NCBI GenBank assembly: GCA_028692715.1
Contig: JAQUWU010000025.1
Coordinates: 1-64,000, forward strand
Direction: 5' to 3'
From: Paludibacter sp.
GTDB lineage: Bacteria; Bacteroidota; Bacteroidia; Bacteroidales; Paludibacteraceae
DNA length: 64,000 bases
Under the pieces are notes generated by a model. It did not search any database and had not been told where the DNA came from. It was given only the letters and a program-made list of their open reading frames with translations. This document shows positions 54,609-64,000 of the stretch, piece by piece. A program made the translations under genes and the position numbers. Every line of letters starts with the position of its first letter. Position 1 is the stretch's first letter.

Positions 54609-54680
54609 TTTCCTCCCCTTTAGGGGGCGGGGGTTATTTTTATTCCCCCTTTAGGGGGTTAGGGGGCCTAGTTAGGGGGC
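54609..54680. repeat. paired palindromic repeats at the modA 3' end
   Basis: Two copies (CCTCCCCTTTAGGGGGCGGG, then ATTCCCCCTTTAGGGGGTTA) and a half-copy (AGTTAGGGGGC) in 70 bp. The half-copy encodes the last two residues and stop codon of modA (GCCCCCTAA on the minus strand). Confidence 0.8.
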
Positions 54681-55484
54681 TATATATCCATATTTCTCCC
54701 AAAATCCTTTTGTTGCAGGTGATAGCACGAATTTTTTAAATTTAGCAGCCTCCGTGTTTAAGCTTTGGGTTTTAATAAAAATACAAGCTTGTTCAATGGG
54801 CGAATACATTTTTGGATTAACAATATAACAATGTCCCTTGCCAGCCATGTCGGGTGCTAAAGCGTAGGAATAGGCAATAAAACCCAGTTCCGTATTTCCA
54901 GTAAAGGCATATTGGGCCGCCTGCGAAATGTTTTCGGCAATTACAATTTTCCCTTTCAAGGCATCGTATATTTTCAAGGATTTCATAAGTTCCAAGCCGC
55001 GGGTTCCGTAAGTGGCTATTTCAGGATTTGCCAATGCAATTTTTTTTACGGACTGACTAGTCAATGCTTTAAGTCCGAGCTTATCTACTTCGAGCGTGAT
55101 GCTGTAAAGTGCCAATTTACCATATGCATAAGTTGACATTGGACCAACAGTCAGCCCTTTTTCTTTCAGTTTGAGCGGATACTCATTATCGGCCGACATA
55201 AAAAAGTCGAAAGAAGCTCCATTTGTAATTTGTTGCACCAAGGTTCCAGACGCACCAAAAGTAAGATTTACTTTGGCTTTTGGATTTTGTTTTACATAAG
55301 CCGTTTTAATTTCTTCCAATACATAACGCAAGTTGGCGGCAGCAGCTACATTTACTTTTTGTGCATTAGTACTCAATACCGAAAACAAAATGGTTAGTGA
55401 AATTAATCCTTTTTTAAATCGGCCCCCTAACCCCCTAAAGGGGGACATGAAGTTAATTTTATTTATTATTGTCCTGTTTTTCAT
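54672..55484 (-). CDS. modA: molybdate-binding protein
   Basis: ModA binds molybdate in the periplasm. The 270-residue protein has VNVAAAANLRYVLEEI, TFGASGTLVQQITNGASFDFFMSAD (with the oxyanion-binding Ser/Ala loop) and a C-terminal FKKFVLSPATKGFWEKYGY. The signal peptide is odd: the hydrophobic core (ISLTILFSVL) and cleavage site (STNAQ) are preceded by a long n-region, of which MSPFRGLGGRF is encoded by a palindromic repeat. The final two codons and stop are also repeat-derived. Confidence 0.93.
   Translation of the reverse strand: MKNRTIINKINFMSPFRGLGGRFKKGLISLTILFSVLSTNAQKVNVAAAANLRYVLEEIKTAYVKQNPKAKVNLTFGASGTLVQQITNGASFDFFMSADNEYPLKLKEKGLTVGPMSTYAYGKLALYSITLEVDKLGLKALTSQSVKKIALANPEIATYGTRGLELMKSLKIYDALKGKIVIAENISQAAQYAFTGNTELGFIAYSYALAPDMAGKGHCYIVNPKMYSPIEQACIFIKTQSLNTEAAKFKKFVLSPATKGFWEKYGYIAP
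55421..55445. repeat. palindromic repeat inside the modA signal peptide
   Basis: GGCCCCCTAACCCCCTAAAG plus GGGGA in frame, encoding SPFRGLGG of the n-region. Confidence 0.8.
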
Positions 55485-55520
55485 ATTGTTTTTTTTTAAT
55501 TATCTTCACTATTATTTCTT

Positions 55521-55549
55521 ATTCCCCTTCGGGGGATTTTAGGGGGCCT
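55521..55549. repeat. palindromic repeat overlapping the porin stop codon
   Basis: ATTCCCCTTCGGGGGATTTT followed by AGGGGGCC. The porin stop codon (TAG on the minus strand, 55548-55550) overlaps its end. Confidence 0.8.
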
Positions 55550-56831
55550 ATAAAAATGTTGGTTTAAAGCTTATCATTATATATCCCCACTGTGCAAATC
55601 GACTATCGGGTATGGTCGTGGAGCTAACCAGATCTTTGGCGATTAAAGTATTGTTATTTGCAAAATAGCAACAGTAACCAGCTTGTATACAAGTTATTTT
55701 ATTCATATTGTAAGTCAATAACAAATCCATTTCCGAGCCTAAATCTTTCTCGAATGCAATTCCTTTTTTATTTTTCCCTGCATATTCAGCATTGAAAACA
55801 TGGTAAGCTCCCTCTAAATCAATGACTTTATTCACCTTAGCTGTTGCCGAAGCATAGTAATCAAGCAAACCTTGCGTAAGGGGGGAATTCCAATAATCCA
55901 TATAGCCATTAAAATTGTGATTGGCACCATAATGCTTTTTGAAATTAGACTGAATACCATCCGTTGTTCCATTTTTATCACCCGAAATATAATCGGTACC
56001 CAAGTTTAGCGAAACAGCTTTATTCATGGCATAACAAGCTTTTAAGGCTAGCAATTTACCGTCCATCGTTTTTCCAGTACTGCTTTTACCCGCCTGAAAG
56101 TAGGCTGTTGCCAATCCTGAAAATGGAGTTTCGTTGTTTTCAAATTTCAAGTTACCGCCAAAAGTAAGTGCTTGTTTCAAATCAGTTTTACTATAAGCTG
56201 TACCTACGCCAGTGGTATCCTGCACACCCTCGGCTACAAACATGCCGCTTAAAGTAAAGCCTTTGTAGTTCGGTGTTGTAAGCCATGCATAAGCCAATGA
56301 ACGGTATTTATTGTCCGACGTATAATAGGTTTCACTGGATATTTCGCTGTTATTATTGTACGCCAAAGCTATATGTGCCTGATAATCATTGATACTGTAT
56401 TTGAATAAAATCAAATCGTGTGCTGTTCCCGACAAGTTCCATGTTGGCGATGAAAACATGCGATTATCATCGTACTTGATACATTGTCGACCTATTTTCA
56501 AACTCGCACCAGGTGCAAACAACATTTCAGCCCAAGCTTCGTAAATACTAGTACTTGCTTCAGTTGACGAAGAACTATACTGACCAAATATGCGTGCATC
56601 CTGCAAAGTAATTTGCGTTGTGAGCAAAGCCGATTTATAACCAAAACCCAAACGGGTGCGTTGAGATGTAAAGGCTCCGGCATTATTTGTTGAAAGCAGG
56701 GGTTTTGCATAGCCATCTCGGTATTCCATTCTCGGACGAATTTCGCCATCTATTGAAATTGTTTGTGCAAATAAATTTTCAACACAAAACACGGTTAATA
56801 AAAGTATGATTGAACTAATTATTTTTTTCAT
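55548..56831 (-). CDS. outer-membrane porin-like protein (alginate-export-like fold)
   Basis: The 427-residue protein has a signal peptide (ending ENLFAQ) and alternating beta strands. The N-terminus ISIDGEIRPRMEYRDGY and SQRTRLGFGYKSALLTTQITLQDARIFG resemble the alginate-export/phosphate-selective porin group of beta barrels, and the C-terminus ends with a strand and Phe-Leu. It lies 63 bp upstream of modA on the same strand, so it is a good candidate for the outer-membrane channel for molybdate or another oxyanion. The stop codon is formed at the edge of a palindromic repeat. Confidence 0.8.
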   Translation of the reverse strand: MKKIISSIILLLTVFCVENLFAQTISIDGEIRPRMEYRDGYAKPLLSTNNAGAFTSQRTRLGFGYKSALLTTQITLQDARIFGQYSSSSTEASTSIYEAWAEMLFAPGASLKIGRQCIKYDDNRMFSSPTWNLSGTAHDLILFKYSINDYQAHIALAYNNNSEISSETYYTSDNKYRSLAYAWLTTPNYKGFTLSGMFVAEGVQDTTGVGTAYSKTDLKQALTFGGNLKFENNETPFSGLATAYFQAGKSSTGKTMDGKLLALKACYAMNKAVSLNLGTDYISGDKNGTTDGIQSNFKKHYGANHNFNGYMDYWNSPLTQGLLDYYASATAKVNKVIDLEGAYHVFNAEYAGKNKKGIAFEKDLGSEMDLLLTYNMNKITCIQAGYCCYFANNNTLIAKDLVSSTTIPDSRFAQWGYIMISFKPTFL

Positions 56832-57111
56832 TTTAAAAAACTATTTGTACGATTTGTTATACCGTTTGCACAAACAATATAGTCTAATATCGACTTCGTC
56901 TCGTTAATACTATTTGTTTGAAGCAACGGCATTAAAAGCAGTAAGTAAACTAAATAACATAAGGTCATTTAATTTATACAGTTTGAATAACCTGCTTCAC
57001 TATGAATCGTAAATTATTAATTGTAAATAATTTATAAACCGATATCAACCTGAGAGTATAACGCTATTTAAAAAAAATGAAGGCGATATACTTTAAGATG
57101 AATAACGCAAA

Positions 57112-57468
57112 TCAAAAAAAACAGCTATCTAAATCTGCATTATTACTAGCCAAAAAATCCTTAAGAGCCAACTCTTTAGCATCGAAAGTACTTATTAGCT
57201 TCAGTCCATAATTGCTAATCACGCAGCCACCGCCATCCTTACCACCTTTTTGCCTAATCACTATGGGCAAGGGTGCCAGTTGATTGACTTTATCTAACAA
57301 ATGCCATGCATGCTGATATGACATCTTCAGATTTTTAGCCGCAGCCAGTATGGATCCATCTTTATTTACCTGTTTCAAAAGGCGTATCTGCAAATTGCCC
57401 AGAAAGATTTCTCCTTCCCTGCAAATTGTAAATGTTCCATCCAGATAAAAGTGTTTGAAATGATTCAT
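57112..57468 (-). CDS. ModE-like N-terminal domain regulator
   Basis: The ATG at 57468 gives 118 residues; a GTG at 57513 is a weaker start. The protein matches the ModE winged-helix domain: LGNLQIRLLKQVNKDGSILAAAKNLKMSYQHAWHLLDKVNQ, read in overlapping parts, then GGGCVISNYG. There is no molybdate-binding TOBE part, so it is a short ModE-type (LysR-like HTH) protein. It stands upstream of the porin-modABC genes on the same strand and probably controls molybdenum uptake. Confidence 0.85.
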   Translation of the reverse strand: MNHFKHFYLDGTFTICREGEIFLGNLQIRLLKQVNKDGSILAAAKNLKMSYQHAWHLLDKVNQLAPLPIVIRQKGGKDGGGCVISNYGLKLISTFDAKELALKDFLASNNADLDSCFF

Positions 57469-58066
57469 ACTTACTATTCTTTTTTGATTAAAAGCAATTG
57501 AAAACTCGTGCACTAAGTCTACAATTTGAGAACTTAGGTTTTCAATAGTTGTACCAAAACCGTAATATGTACATATGTAGATAGTTGGATGTTTTAAAAG
57601 CGTTTTATCCTATTTTATTATATACACAAGTGTGGTAGAATAGAAGTGATAATTACCAAAATGTAGGATTTTACCTTTCTAAATACAGATAGTTTTCTGA
57701 AAAATCCAATTGTTTTTATTACAAAAAAATACTTGTTTTGAAAATACTATGGGAATTATCTCTCCCTAGTATGTGCGGATTAGCAAATGCGGCTAAATCC
57801 AAAATGACTTGAAACTATCTTTTCAAATAATAGTGGTTGTAGATTAGCTATTGAGATGGTGTTTCTTATTATACAATGTGCTGTTATTACAAAAGAAAAT
57901 ATACAGTACATTCGTTGAAAAGCTAAATTTTTTAATAGTTATTCTGTTTAATGCATTTGGTCTGATATTCATGCATAAACTATAAAGAATAATAAGTAGA
58001 AAATGATTAATTTTGAGAACTTTAAATCAGCATTCAATAATACGTTTTTCTACAGCATTTAATACA
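57469..58066. other. intergenic region with palindrome and mgtC-leader-like sequence
   Basis: Contains ATATGTACATAT at 57565-57576, a perfect 12-bp palindrome upstream of the ModE-like gene. At about 57678-57765 it contains a stretch similar to the leader of the MgtC-type gene at 61.65 kb (AATACAGATAGTTTTCT and a following GGAATTATCTC). No other gene is supportable. Confidence 0.4.
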
Positions 58067-61000
58067 ATGAAAAAAATCCTTCTTGGCTTTATATTAAGAT
58101 CAATATTTTCGGCAAATGCATAGTTAAAAATCAATGAGATTATGCCCAAAAATGTTTCGGCAGTTTGGGACGATGCCTACAATCACTCCATGTGGGTGGA
58201 AATTTACAATACAAGCACCACTGCGACTTTTAGTCTATCGTACTATTATTTTACCGACGACTTATCTCAACCCCAAAAATGGGCGCCAAACTACAAACTC
58301 ATTGGGCCGAACAGTTATAGTGTTTTATGGTTCGAGAACGAGGATCGGACAGGACATTCAAATTTCAAGCTAGACCCCGAAGGTGGCAAACTATATTTGT
58401 TAAACTCCAGTGCTCAAATAATTGATAGCGTAAAATACCCAAAACAGTATAGAAATATTTCGTACGGTCGTAAAACGAATGGTTCAGACGAATGGGTATA
58501 CTTTGAAGATTTCAGTCCGGGAGCTTCAAACAATCTCAGGAAATCATCGAACTTACGATGCCCTGAGCCAGTTTTCAACTTAACAGCGGGGTTTTACAAT
58601 TCTACTCAAAATGCAAGTTTTGCCAGCCCGGAGTCAGGCGATACAATTTATTACTCAACTGATGGTACTGAACCTACACGTAGCAATTTTTTATATTCAC
58701 CTGGTTATACGTTGACATTAAATGCGACTACCATACTCAGAGCTAAGACTTTTTCGGGCAACAAACTACCAAGTGATGTAGTGAGCGCAACTTACTTTAT
58801 TAACGAACGCAATTTCAAGCTACCAGTAGTATCAATAATAACTGAACAAGCTAATTTAACTGACAATACCATTGGTATTTATGTGCAAGGAAGCAATGGA
58901 ATTATTGGAAATGGAATGAAATCGCCTGCCAATTGGAATCAGGACTGGGACCGACCAGTAAATTTTGAACTTTTCGACACCACTTTGGTATCGAGAATAA
59001 ATCAGGAAGTAGACATTTGCATTGCAGGTGGCTGGACACGTATGAATGAGGTGAAATCGTTCAAAATAAATCCAGGGAAGAAATTTGGAAACAACAAATT
59101 AGATTACAATATTTTTGCAGCGACTAAGCCAAACATGAAATACAAAAGTATTTTATTCCGCAATTCAGGAAATGATTTTGGGTATTCGTTGATGCGCGAT
59201 GGTTACATGCAATCATTAATTGCCAACAGAATGAACTTGGACAATATTGCCTATGAACCTGCAGTCTGTTTTATGAATGGCGTTTATTACGGAATTCAAA
59301 ACTTGCGCGAAAGAAGTGATGTCGACTATATTTATTCTAATTACGGCTTGGATGATTCAGATATTAGCCTGCTTGAATCGGCTGAAATGTCAACTGATAC
59401 TGAATTCTTAAAACTCACAAACTACCTGAGCAACAACGACATTACTCAGGAAAGCGTTTACGACAATGTCAGTAATCTGCTTGATATTGACAATACCATA
59501 AGCTATTTTATAACTGAGATTTATTATGGTAATACCGATTGGCCAGAAAACAATATTAAAGCTTGGAAGAAAAAAGTTGATGGCAAATGGCGGTGGATAT
59601 TCTACGACTCTGACTTTGGATATTCACTTTATAACACCAGTCTATACAATCACAACTCACTGACCTATGCTCTTGGAGAACTTAGCAGCGACTTACCACC
59701 AGCATGGTCAACTGCAATACTAAAACGTTTGGTGTTAAACGACACTTTTAGGAAGAAACTAATAGATCGCTTTTGTATTCAGATATCATCCACATTTGAA
59801 TATAATCGTTCGGCACAAATAATGGACAGTTTGGCTGCAAAAATATCTAACGAAGTGGTTTTCCATAAAGCCAAATGGGGTTCAGACAGAGAATTTACAA
59901 GCGACATAAGCAATATGAAAAACTTTGCGAGCAATCGTCCAAACACCATGTTGAATTTTATAAGCAGTCGATTTTTAGGAGGTGTAGACACACAAACAAT
60001 AGCCATTTCGGCCAACAATGCAAAAGCCAGTTACAAATTCAACGATGAAGCCATTATTGACCCAAGCATTAATTTAAAATACTTCAAAAACCAAGCAGCA
60101 TCAATAACTGCAAACTCAATTCCAGGTTTCAAATTCAAACATTGGGAACAAAGTTCAGGTAGCACTATCAGTACAATTATCCCCAATGGCAGCGAATGGA
60201 AATACTTTGATGGAAGTGCAACGCCAGCAGCAAACTGGTTTAGCAGCAATTACTCTGACAGCAGTTGGAAAAGTGGTGCTGCACAACTAGGCTTTGGAGG
60301 CAAAGGTGAAGTTACAACTATTGGCTATGGAGGAAACGCTTCAAACAAATACACCACAGCTTACTTCCGAAAAACACTTACAATTAACAATTTAGAATCT
60401 AAAAGCAATTTTTCTATATCGAGCTATTTTGACGATGCCATTGCAATATATGTAAATGGTACTGAAGTTGGACGAAACAATTTAGCGACTGGAACATTAA
60501 CTTTCGGAACTTTAGCCTCGAGCTTTAATAATGGTATAAATGCAACATTTAGCATTCCGCAAAATTTACTTAATGAGGGTGAAAACATCATTGCTGCTGA
60601 AGTACACCAAATAAACACCACTAGTTCCGATTTAATTTTCAATTTAGAACTTACTTGTAATGCTGCCACAACAACTCAAACAATCACAAATCCCACTTTT
60701 TCAACTAACTTAAGTACAGATATTACAATAAAAGCCATTTACGAACAGAGTATTTTCGAAGATCCTGATAAATATCTTAATGTGGTATTTAACGAAATTG
60801 TGGCAAGTAATAATATAATAAAAGATGAATTTGGCAATAGCGACGATTATATTGAATTATACAATAACAGCGATTACGAAGTAAATATTGCTGGTTGGTA
60901 CCTTTCCGACACACCAAACTTCAGCACTTTATACCAAATGCCTACTAGTGATTCACTAGCCACCGCCATTCCTGCAAAAGGCAGATTAGTTTTGTGGGCC

Positions 61001-61456
61001 GATAACGAACCCGAGCAAGGTGTTCTGCATATCGGGTTTAAACTCAGTAAAGATGGTGAGACATTGAAACTCACAAAAACGAATTACTTGGGCGCATTGG
61101 TTTTACTCGATTCTGTAAGCTTCCCATACATGGACCAAAACTGGAGTTATTCGCGTATCCCTGATGGCGGTTACGAATGGAAAATTACAAATACAACATT
61201 TAATTTGGCCAATGTCAATTATTCAGGTTTAGAAGAGCATAACATTGAAGTAGCCATTTACCCAACTGTAGTCGACGATTATTTAACTATTGTAAATGCG
61301 GGCAACAATATAATAAGGCTTTACGATTTAACAGCCAAACTTCTGCTTCAAAAAGAATCAAGTTCCGAAATTGAAAGATTACAACTTTCAAATCTTCAAA
61401 AAGGTGTTTACATTATTGCAATTGGTAGCAACAAGTTCAAGTTTATAAAACGCTAA
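58067..61456 (+). pseudogene. secreted CotH/lamin-tail protein gene with in-frame amber codon at the signal peptide end
   Basis: From the ATG at 58067 the frame reads MKKILLGFILRSIFSANA, then TAG at 58121-58123, then LKINEIMPKN and continues open for 1100 codons. A CAG (Gln) codon would be expected at this position, as signal peptides here end in AxAQ. Without suppression, translation can only start at the ATG at 58142 and give 1104 residues with no signal peptide. Domains: lamin-tail-like (to about 135), chitobiase/FN3-like C-terminal module (YYSTDGTEPTRSNFLYSP), CotH domain (about 250-620), galactose-binding-like (NWFSSNYSDSSWKSG), second lamin-tail and a T9SS sorting end (VAIYPTVVDDYLTIVN to KFKFIKR). 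The rest of the gene is intact, so the mutation is recent or the stop is read through. Confidence 0.75.
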
Positions 61457-61713
61457 AAAGCATAAAGGGCAGAAAGTCAGTTGTATAAAATATCGGTTTT
61501 CAAAGTATTAGTATCTCATTTGATCTCTTATTAAGCAGAAATTACATTTTTATTTTTTCTAATAGCCAGATTTAAGTATAAGATATTCAGTTGTATATGA
61601 CTTGTTTGAGTTTTTATTTACAAAAGTTTAAAACTTAACTAATTTAATACAGATAGTTTTCTAAAAATCTGATTATTTTTGTTGTGAAAAAAACTCTGAT
61701 TCTGATAGCTATT

Positions 61714-62991
61714 ATGGAAATTATCTCACAACTTCCCAAGGAACTTATCAACTTTTTATTGGTAGTTATATTCTCTTTAGTCATAGGTCTTGAACAACGT
61801 AGGTTACATATCGACACGGAATCCGAAGCTTTGTTTGGTACTGACCGTACCATTACACTCATTGGTATTTTAGGATTTATACTTTATACTGTTTTTCCAA
61901 CTAATTTAGCGGTTTTTTGGGGAGGTGGAATTGTTATTTCGGCTTTATTGGGTGTTTATTATTACAACAAAATAAAGTTGGCTAATAAATGGGGTTTTAC
62001 GTCTATTGTTATTGCCTTAATTACGTATTGTCTTACACCATTAATAGATTTAGAACCCCTTTGGTTGGTTATGCTGGTAGTAGTAACCATTCTCATTATT
62101 GTTGAAATTAAACAAAGCCTTTTCAATTTTTCAAAAAAATTTGATAGTAATGAGTTTTCCTTATTGGCTAAATTTATCATTATAGCAGGAATTGTACTTC
62201 CTCTGTTGCCTCACACACCGATTTCGGAGATTATTAATATTTCGGCTTATCAAATCTGGGTTTCAATAGTAGCGGTTTCGGGTATTTCGTATCTCAGTTA
62301 CTTGTTACGAAAGTTTGCCTTCCCCGATTCCGGAATTATTTTATCTGCTATTTTGGGTGGATTGTACAGCAGCACGGCCACTACCATTATTCTTGCCCGA
62401 AAAAGCAAACAGGAAAACAATACGACAAAAATTGTAGCCGGAATTTTTGGTGCAACCGGCATGATGTATGTGCGTATCTTGTTGTTAGCCTGGATTTTTA
62501 ATCCGCAAGTAGCTGTCAAATTAGTCCCATTATTTTCCATTATTTTGGTTGTGAATTTGTTGGTAATTGGCATTCCCTATTTCAAAAGAGGCAAGGAAAC
62601 CCCAACAAAGGAGTCGATTGTAAACAATACTCACAATCCGTTGGAATTTAAAACGGCAATATTCTTTGGGCTGTTATTTGCTTTTTTTGCTGTTCTCACA
62701 AAGTTTGTAGTAAGCAACTATGGAAATATGGGAGTCAGTATTCTATCGTTTATTGTAGGAGTTTCAGATATCGATCCTTATATTTTGAATTTATTTCAAC
62801 ATTCAAGTACCGATTTACTGATTTCAACCATAGTAAATGCCACCATCATTGCTACTGCAAGTAATAATTTGATGAAAATGATTTATGCTGTGAGTATTGG
62901 CAGTAAAGATATGCGTCGAAAAATAATTATTGGGTTTGGTGCATTGGTAATTACGAGTATTACTGTTGTGCTTGTCTCAAATCTTATTTAA
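61714..62991 (+). CDS. MgtC/DUF4010 family membrane protein
   Basis: I choose the ATG at 61714 (MEIISQLPKEL), giving 425 residues; a GTG at 61684 is in frame. The N-terminal domain with LVIGLEQRR and GTDRTITLIGILGF belongs to the MgtC/SapB type, followed by DUF4010 with about ten membrane segments (SGIILSAILGGLYSSTATT and later LFQHSSTDLLISTIVNATI). It is an inner-membrane protein, possibly linked to magnesium or other ion homeostasis. Its stop codon overlaps that of the convergent SulP gene. Confidence 0.87.
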   Translation: MEIISQLPKELINFLLVVIFSLVIGLEQRRLHIDTESEALFGTDRTITLIGILGFILYTVFPTNLAVFWGGGIVISALLGVYYYNKIKLANKWGFTSIVIALITYCLTPLIDLEPLWLVMLVVVTILIIVEIKQSLFNFSKKFDSNEFSLLAKFIIIAGIVLPLLPHTPISEIINISAYQIWVSIVAVSGISYLSYLLRKFAFPDSGIILSAILGGLYSSTATTIILARKSKQENNTTKIVAGIFGATGMMYVRILLLAWIFNPQVAVKLVPLFSIILVVNLLVIGIPYFKRGKETPTKESIVNNTHNPLEFKTAIFFGLLFAFFAVLTKFVVSNYGNMGVSILSFIVGVSDIDPYILNLFQHSSTDLLISTIVNATIIATASNNLMKMIYAVSIGSKDMRRKIIIGFGALVITSITVVLVSNLI

Positions 62992-64000
62992 TACAACAAC
63001 TTATCCACTGCAACCTTATATGTTGGATCTTCCAAAATATTGACATCAATAATATCATCGGCTTTTTGTAATAATTTTTTACAATCAGTACTCAAATGTT
63101 TGAGATGCAGTTTCTTGTCTAGTTTGTTGTAGCGTTCGGTAATTTTGTTGAGTGCTTCAATACCTGACATATCCATTACGCGACATTCAGTAAAATCAAT
63201 GATAACCTCATCAGGATCATTCGTTACATCAAATTTTTCGTTGAAAGCAGTGATAGAGCCAAAAAATAATGGTCCAAAAATCTCGTAATGTTTTATACCT
63301 TTTTCGTCAATAAAATTACGAGCCTGAATTCTTTTTGCATTTTTCCATGAAAATACTATTGCAGAAATGGCCACTCCAATTAATACGGCCAATGCAAGGT
63401 TGTGAAGGAAAACAGTCACCAGTGTTACGACAACTATTACAAAAACATCTGATTTTGGCATTTTATTGAAGGTGCGAAAACTTGCCCACTCAAATGTACC
63501 TATCGAAACCATTATCATCACACCGGTAAGTGCTGCCATTGGAAGCATTTCAATAATCCCCGATCCAAACATGATAAAAACCAGCAACATTACCGATGCT
63601 ACAATTCCCGATAACCGTGCACGAGCGCCTGAAGATATATTAATCAAACTTTGGCCAATCATAGCACAACCGCCCATTCCTGAAAAAAATCCTGTTACTA
63701 TATTAGCTGCACCCTGGGCTACACATTCTTTATTGCCCCATCCTCGGGTTTCCGTAATTTCATCAATCAGGTTTAATGTCAGCAAGCTTTCAATTAAACC
63801 TACTCCTGCAACAATCAAAGCATAAGGGAAAATAATTTTAAAACTCTCTAAATTGAAAGGCATTTCAGGAATATGAAAAGGGGGAAAACCGCCTTGAACC
63901 GATGCAATATCACCAACTGTTTTGGTATCGATATTGAATCCAATGGTAATAGCAGAAACTACTATGATAGCTGTCAAAGAAGAAGGAATGGCTTTTGTGA
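62988..64000 (-). CDS. SulP family anion transporter with STAS domain (5' part outside window)
   Basis: The frame continues past the right edge, where TKAIPSSLTAIIVVSA is visible. The 337 visible residues hold the last membrane segments (GGCAMIGQSLINISSGARARLSGI is the SulP signature, followed by IIEMLPMAALTGVMIMVSI) and a C-terminal STAS domain (EVIIDFTECRVMDMSGIEALNKI). SulP proteins move sulfate, bicarbonate or other anions. The N-terminal half is not in the window, so completeness cannot be judged. Confidence 0.9.
   Translation of the reverse strand, partial: TKAIPSSLTAIIVVSAITIGFNIDTKTVGDIASVQGGFPPFHIPEMPFNLESFKIIFPYALIVAGVGLIESLLTLNLIDEITETRGWGNKECVAQGAANIVTGFFSGMGGCAMIGQSLINISSGARARLSGIVASVMLLVFIMFGSGIIEMLPMAALTGVMIMVSIGTFEWASFRTFNKMPKSDVFVIVVVTLVTVFLHNLALAVLIGVAISAIVFSWKNAKRIQARNFIDEKGIKHYEIFGPLFFGSITAFNEKFDVTNDPDEVIIDFTECRVMDMSGIEALNKITERYNKLDKKLHLKHLSTDCKKLLQKADDIIDVNILEDPTYKVAVDKLLY

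Noticed and set aside
57565-57576. ATATGTACATAT as a ModE operator
   Set aside because: A perfect palindrome in a suitable place, but it does not follow the classical ModE pattern and AT-rich DNA produces such short palindromes by chance.

Overview
The window is about 64 kb of AT-rich chromosome from a Bacteroidota bacterium, most likely an anaerobic or facultatively anaerobic member of the Bacteroidales. The evidence is the type IX secretion genes porU and porV, several secreted proteins with T9SS-like C-termini, a group-B-type [FeFe] hydrogenase, a thioferritin (DPSL), and promoters of the TTTG-N19/20-TAnnTTTG form used by this phylum. The species cannot be named from the sequence. I see no rRNA, tRNA or CRISPR array.

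Layout. 1-8.8 kb: 5' part of a [FeFe] hydrogenase, a 2-Cys peroxiredoxin, ispF, porV-porU, an FAH-family hydrolase and the redox repressor rex, all on the minus strand. 9.0-13.4 kb: leuS, enlarged by three in-frame insertions, then a YitT-type membrane protein. 13.4-23.4 kb: a surface-polysaccharide island with glycosyltransferases, a fucosyltransferase, a flippase, methyltransferases and a 60-codon relic of UDP-GlcNAc 2-epimerase. 23.5-25.1 kb: gltX. 25.2-32.6 kb: a segment bounded by two inverted copies of a roughly 250-280 bp repeat. It carries a DUF2975/HTH pair, a secreted lamin-tail protein and a metal-cofactor-type cluster (DUF134, NifX-like, two DUF5320 peptides, ferredoxin) with def; the cluster's Mrp-type ATPase lies just outside. 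33.5-40.3 kb: iron-sulfur uracil-DNA glycosylase, UPF0316, radical SAM protein, heavy-metal exporter, then a Fur/PerR-like regulator, DPSL, 1-Cys peroxiredoxin and CGGC protein. 40.4-49.1 kb: oxidoreductase/HxlR pair, nudC, a secreted unknown, a Tritrichomonas-type IMP dehydrogenase and two SurA-like foldases. 49.3-61.5 kb: two CotH-type secreted proteins flanking a decayed transposase and a molybdate operon (modE-like, porin, modA, modB, modC, trmO). 61.7-64 kb: an MgtC/DUF4010 membrane protein and the 3' part of a SulP transporter.

The most unusual feature is a family of small GC-rich palindromic elements with core CCCCTAAAGGGG or CTCTCCAAAGGAGAG. They lie at gene ends and also inside coding sequences. 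leuS carries three in frame: two of about 107 bp, and one of about 520 bp with a complete DUF559 (Vsr-like endonuclease fold) domain between similar inverted termini. Fragments also add residues to the N-termini of YitT, ModC and ModA, and supply or abut stop codons. This resembles a DUF559-associated, ORF-tolerant mobile element family with miniature derivatives.

Functional links: PorU/PorV would secrete and anchor the T9SS-type cargo proteins. The PerR-like/DPSL/peroxiredoxin group and the NifX-like/ferredoxin/Mrp group fit an anaerobe managing oxygen and metal clusters. The molybdate operon supplies molybdenum.
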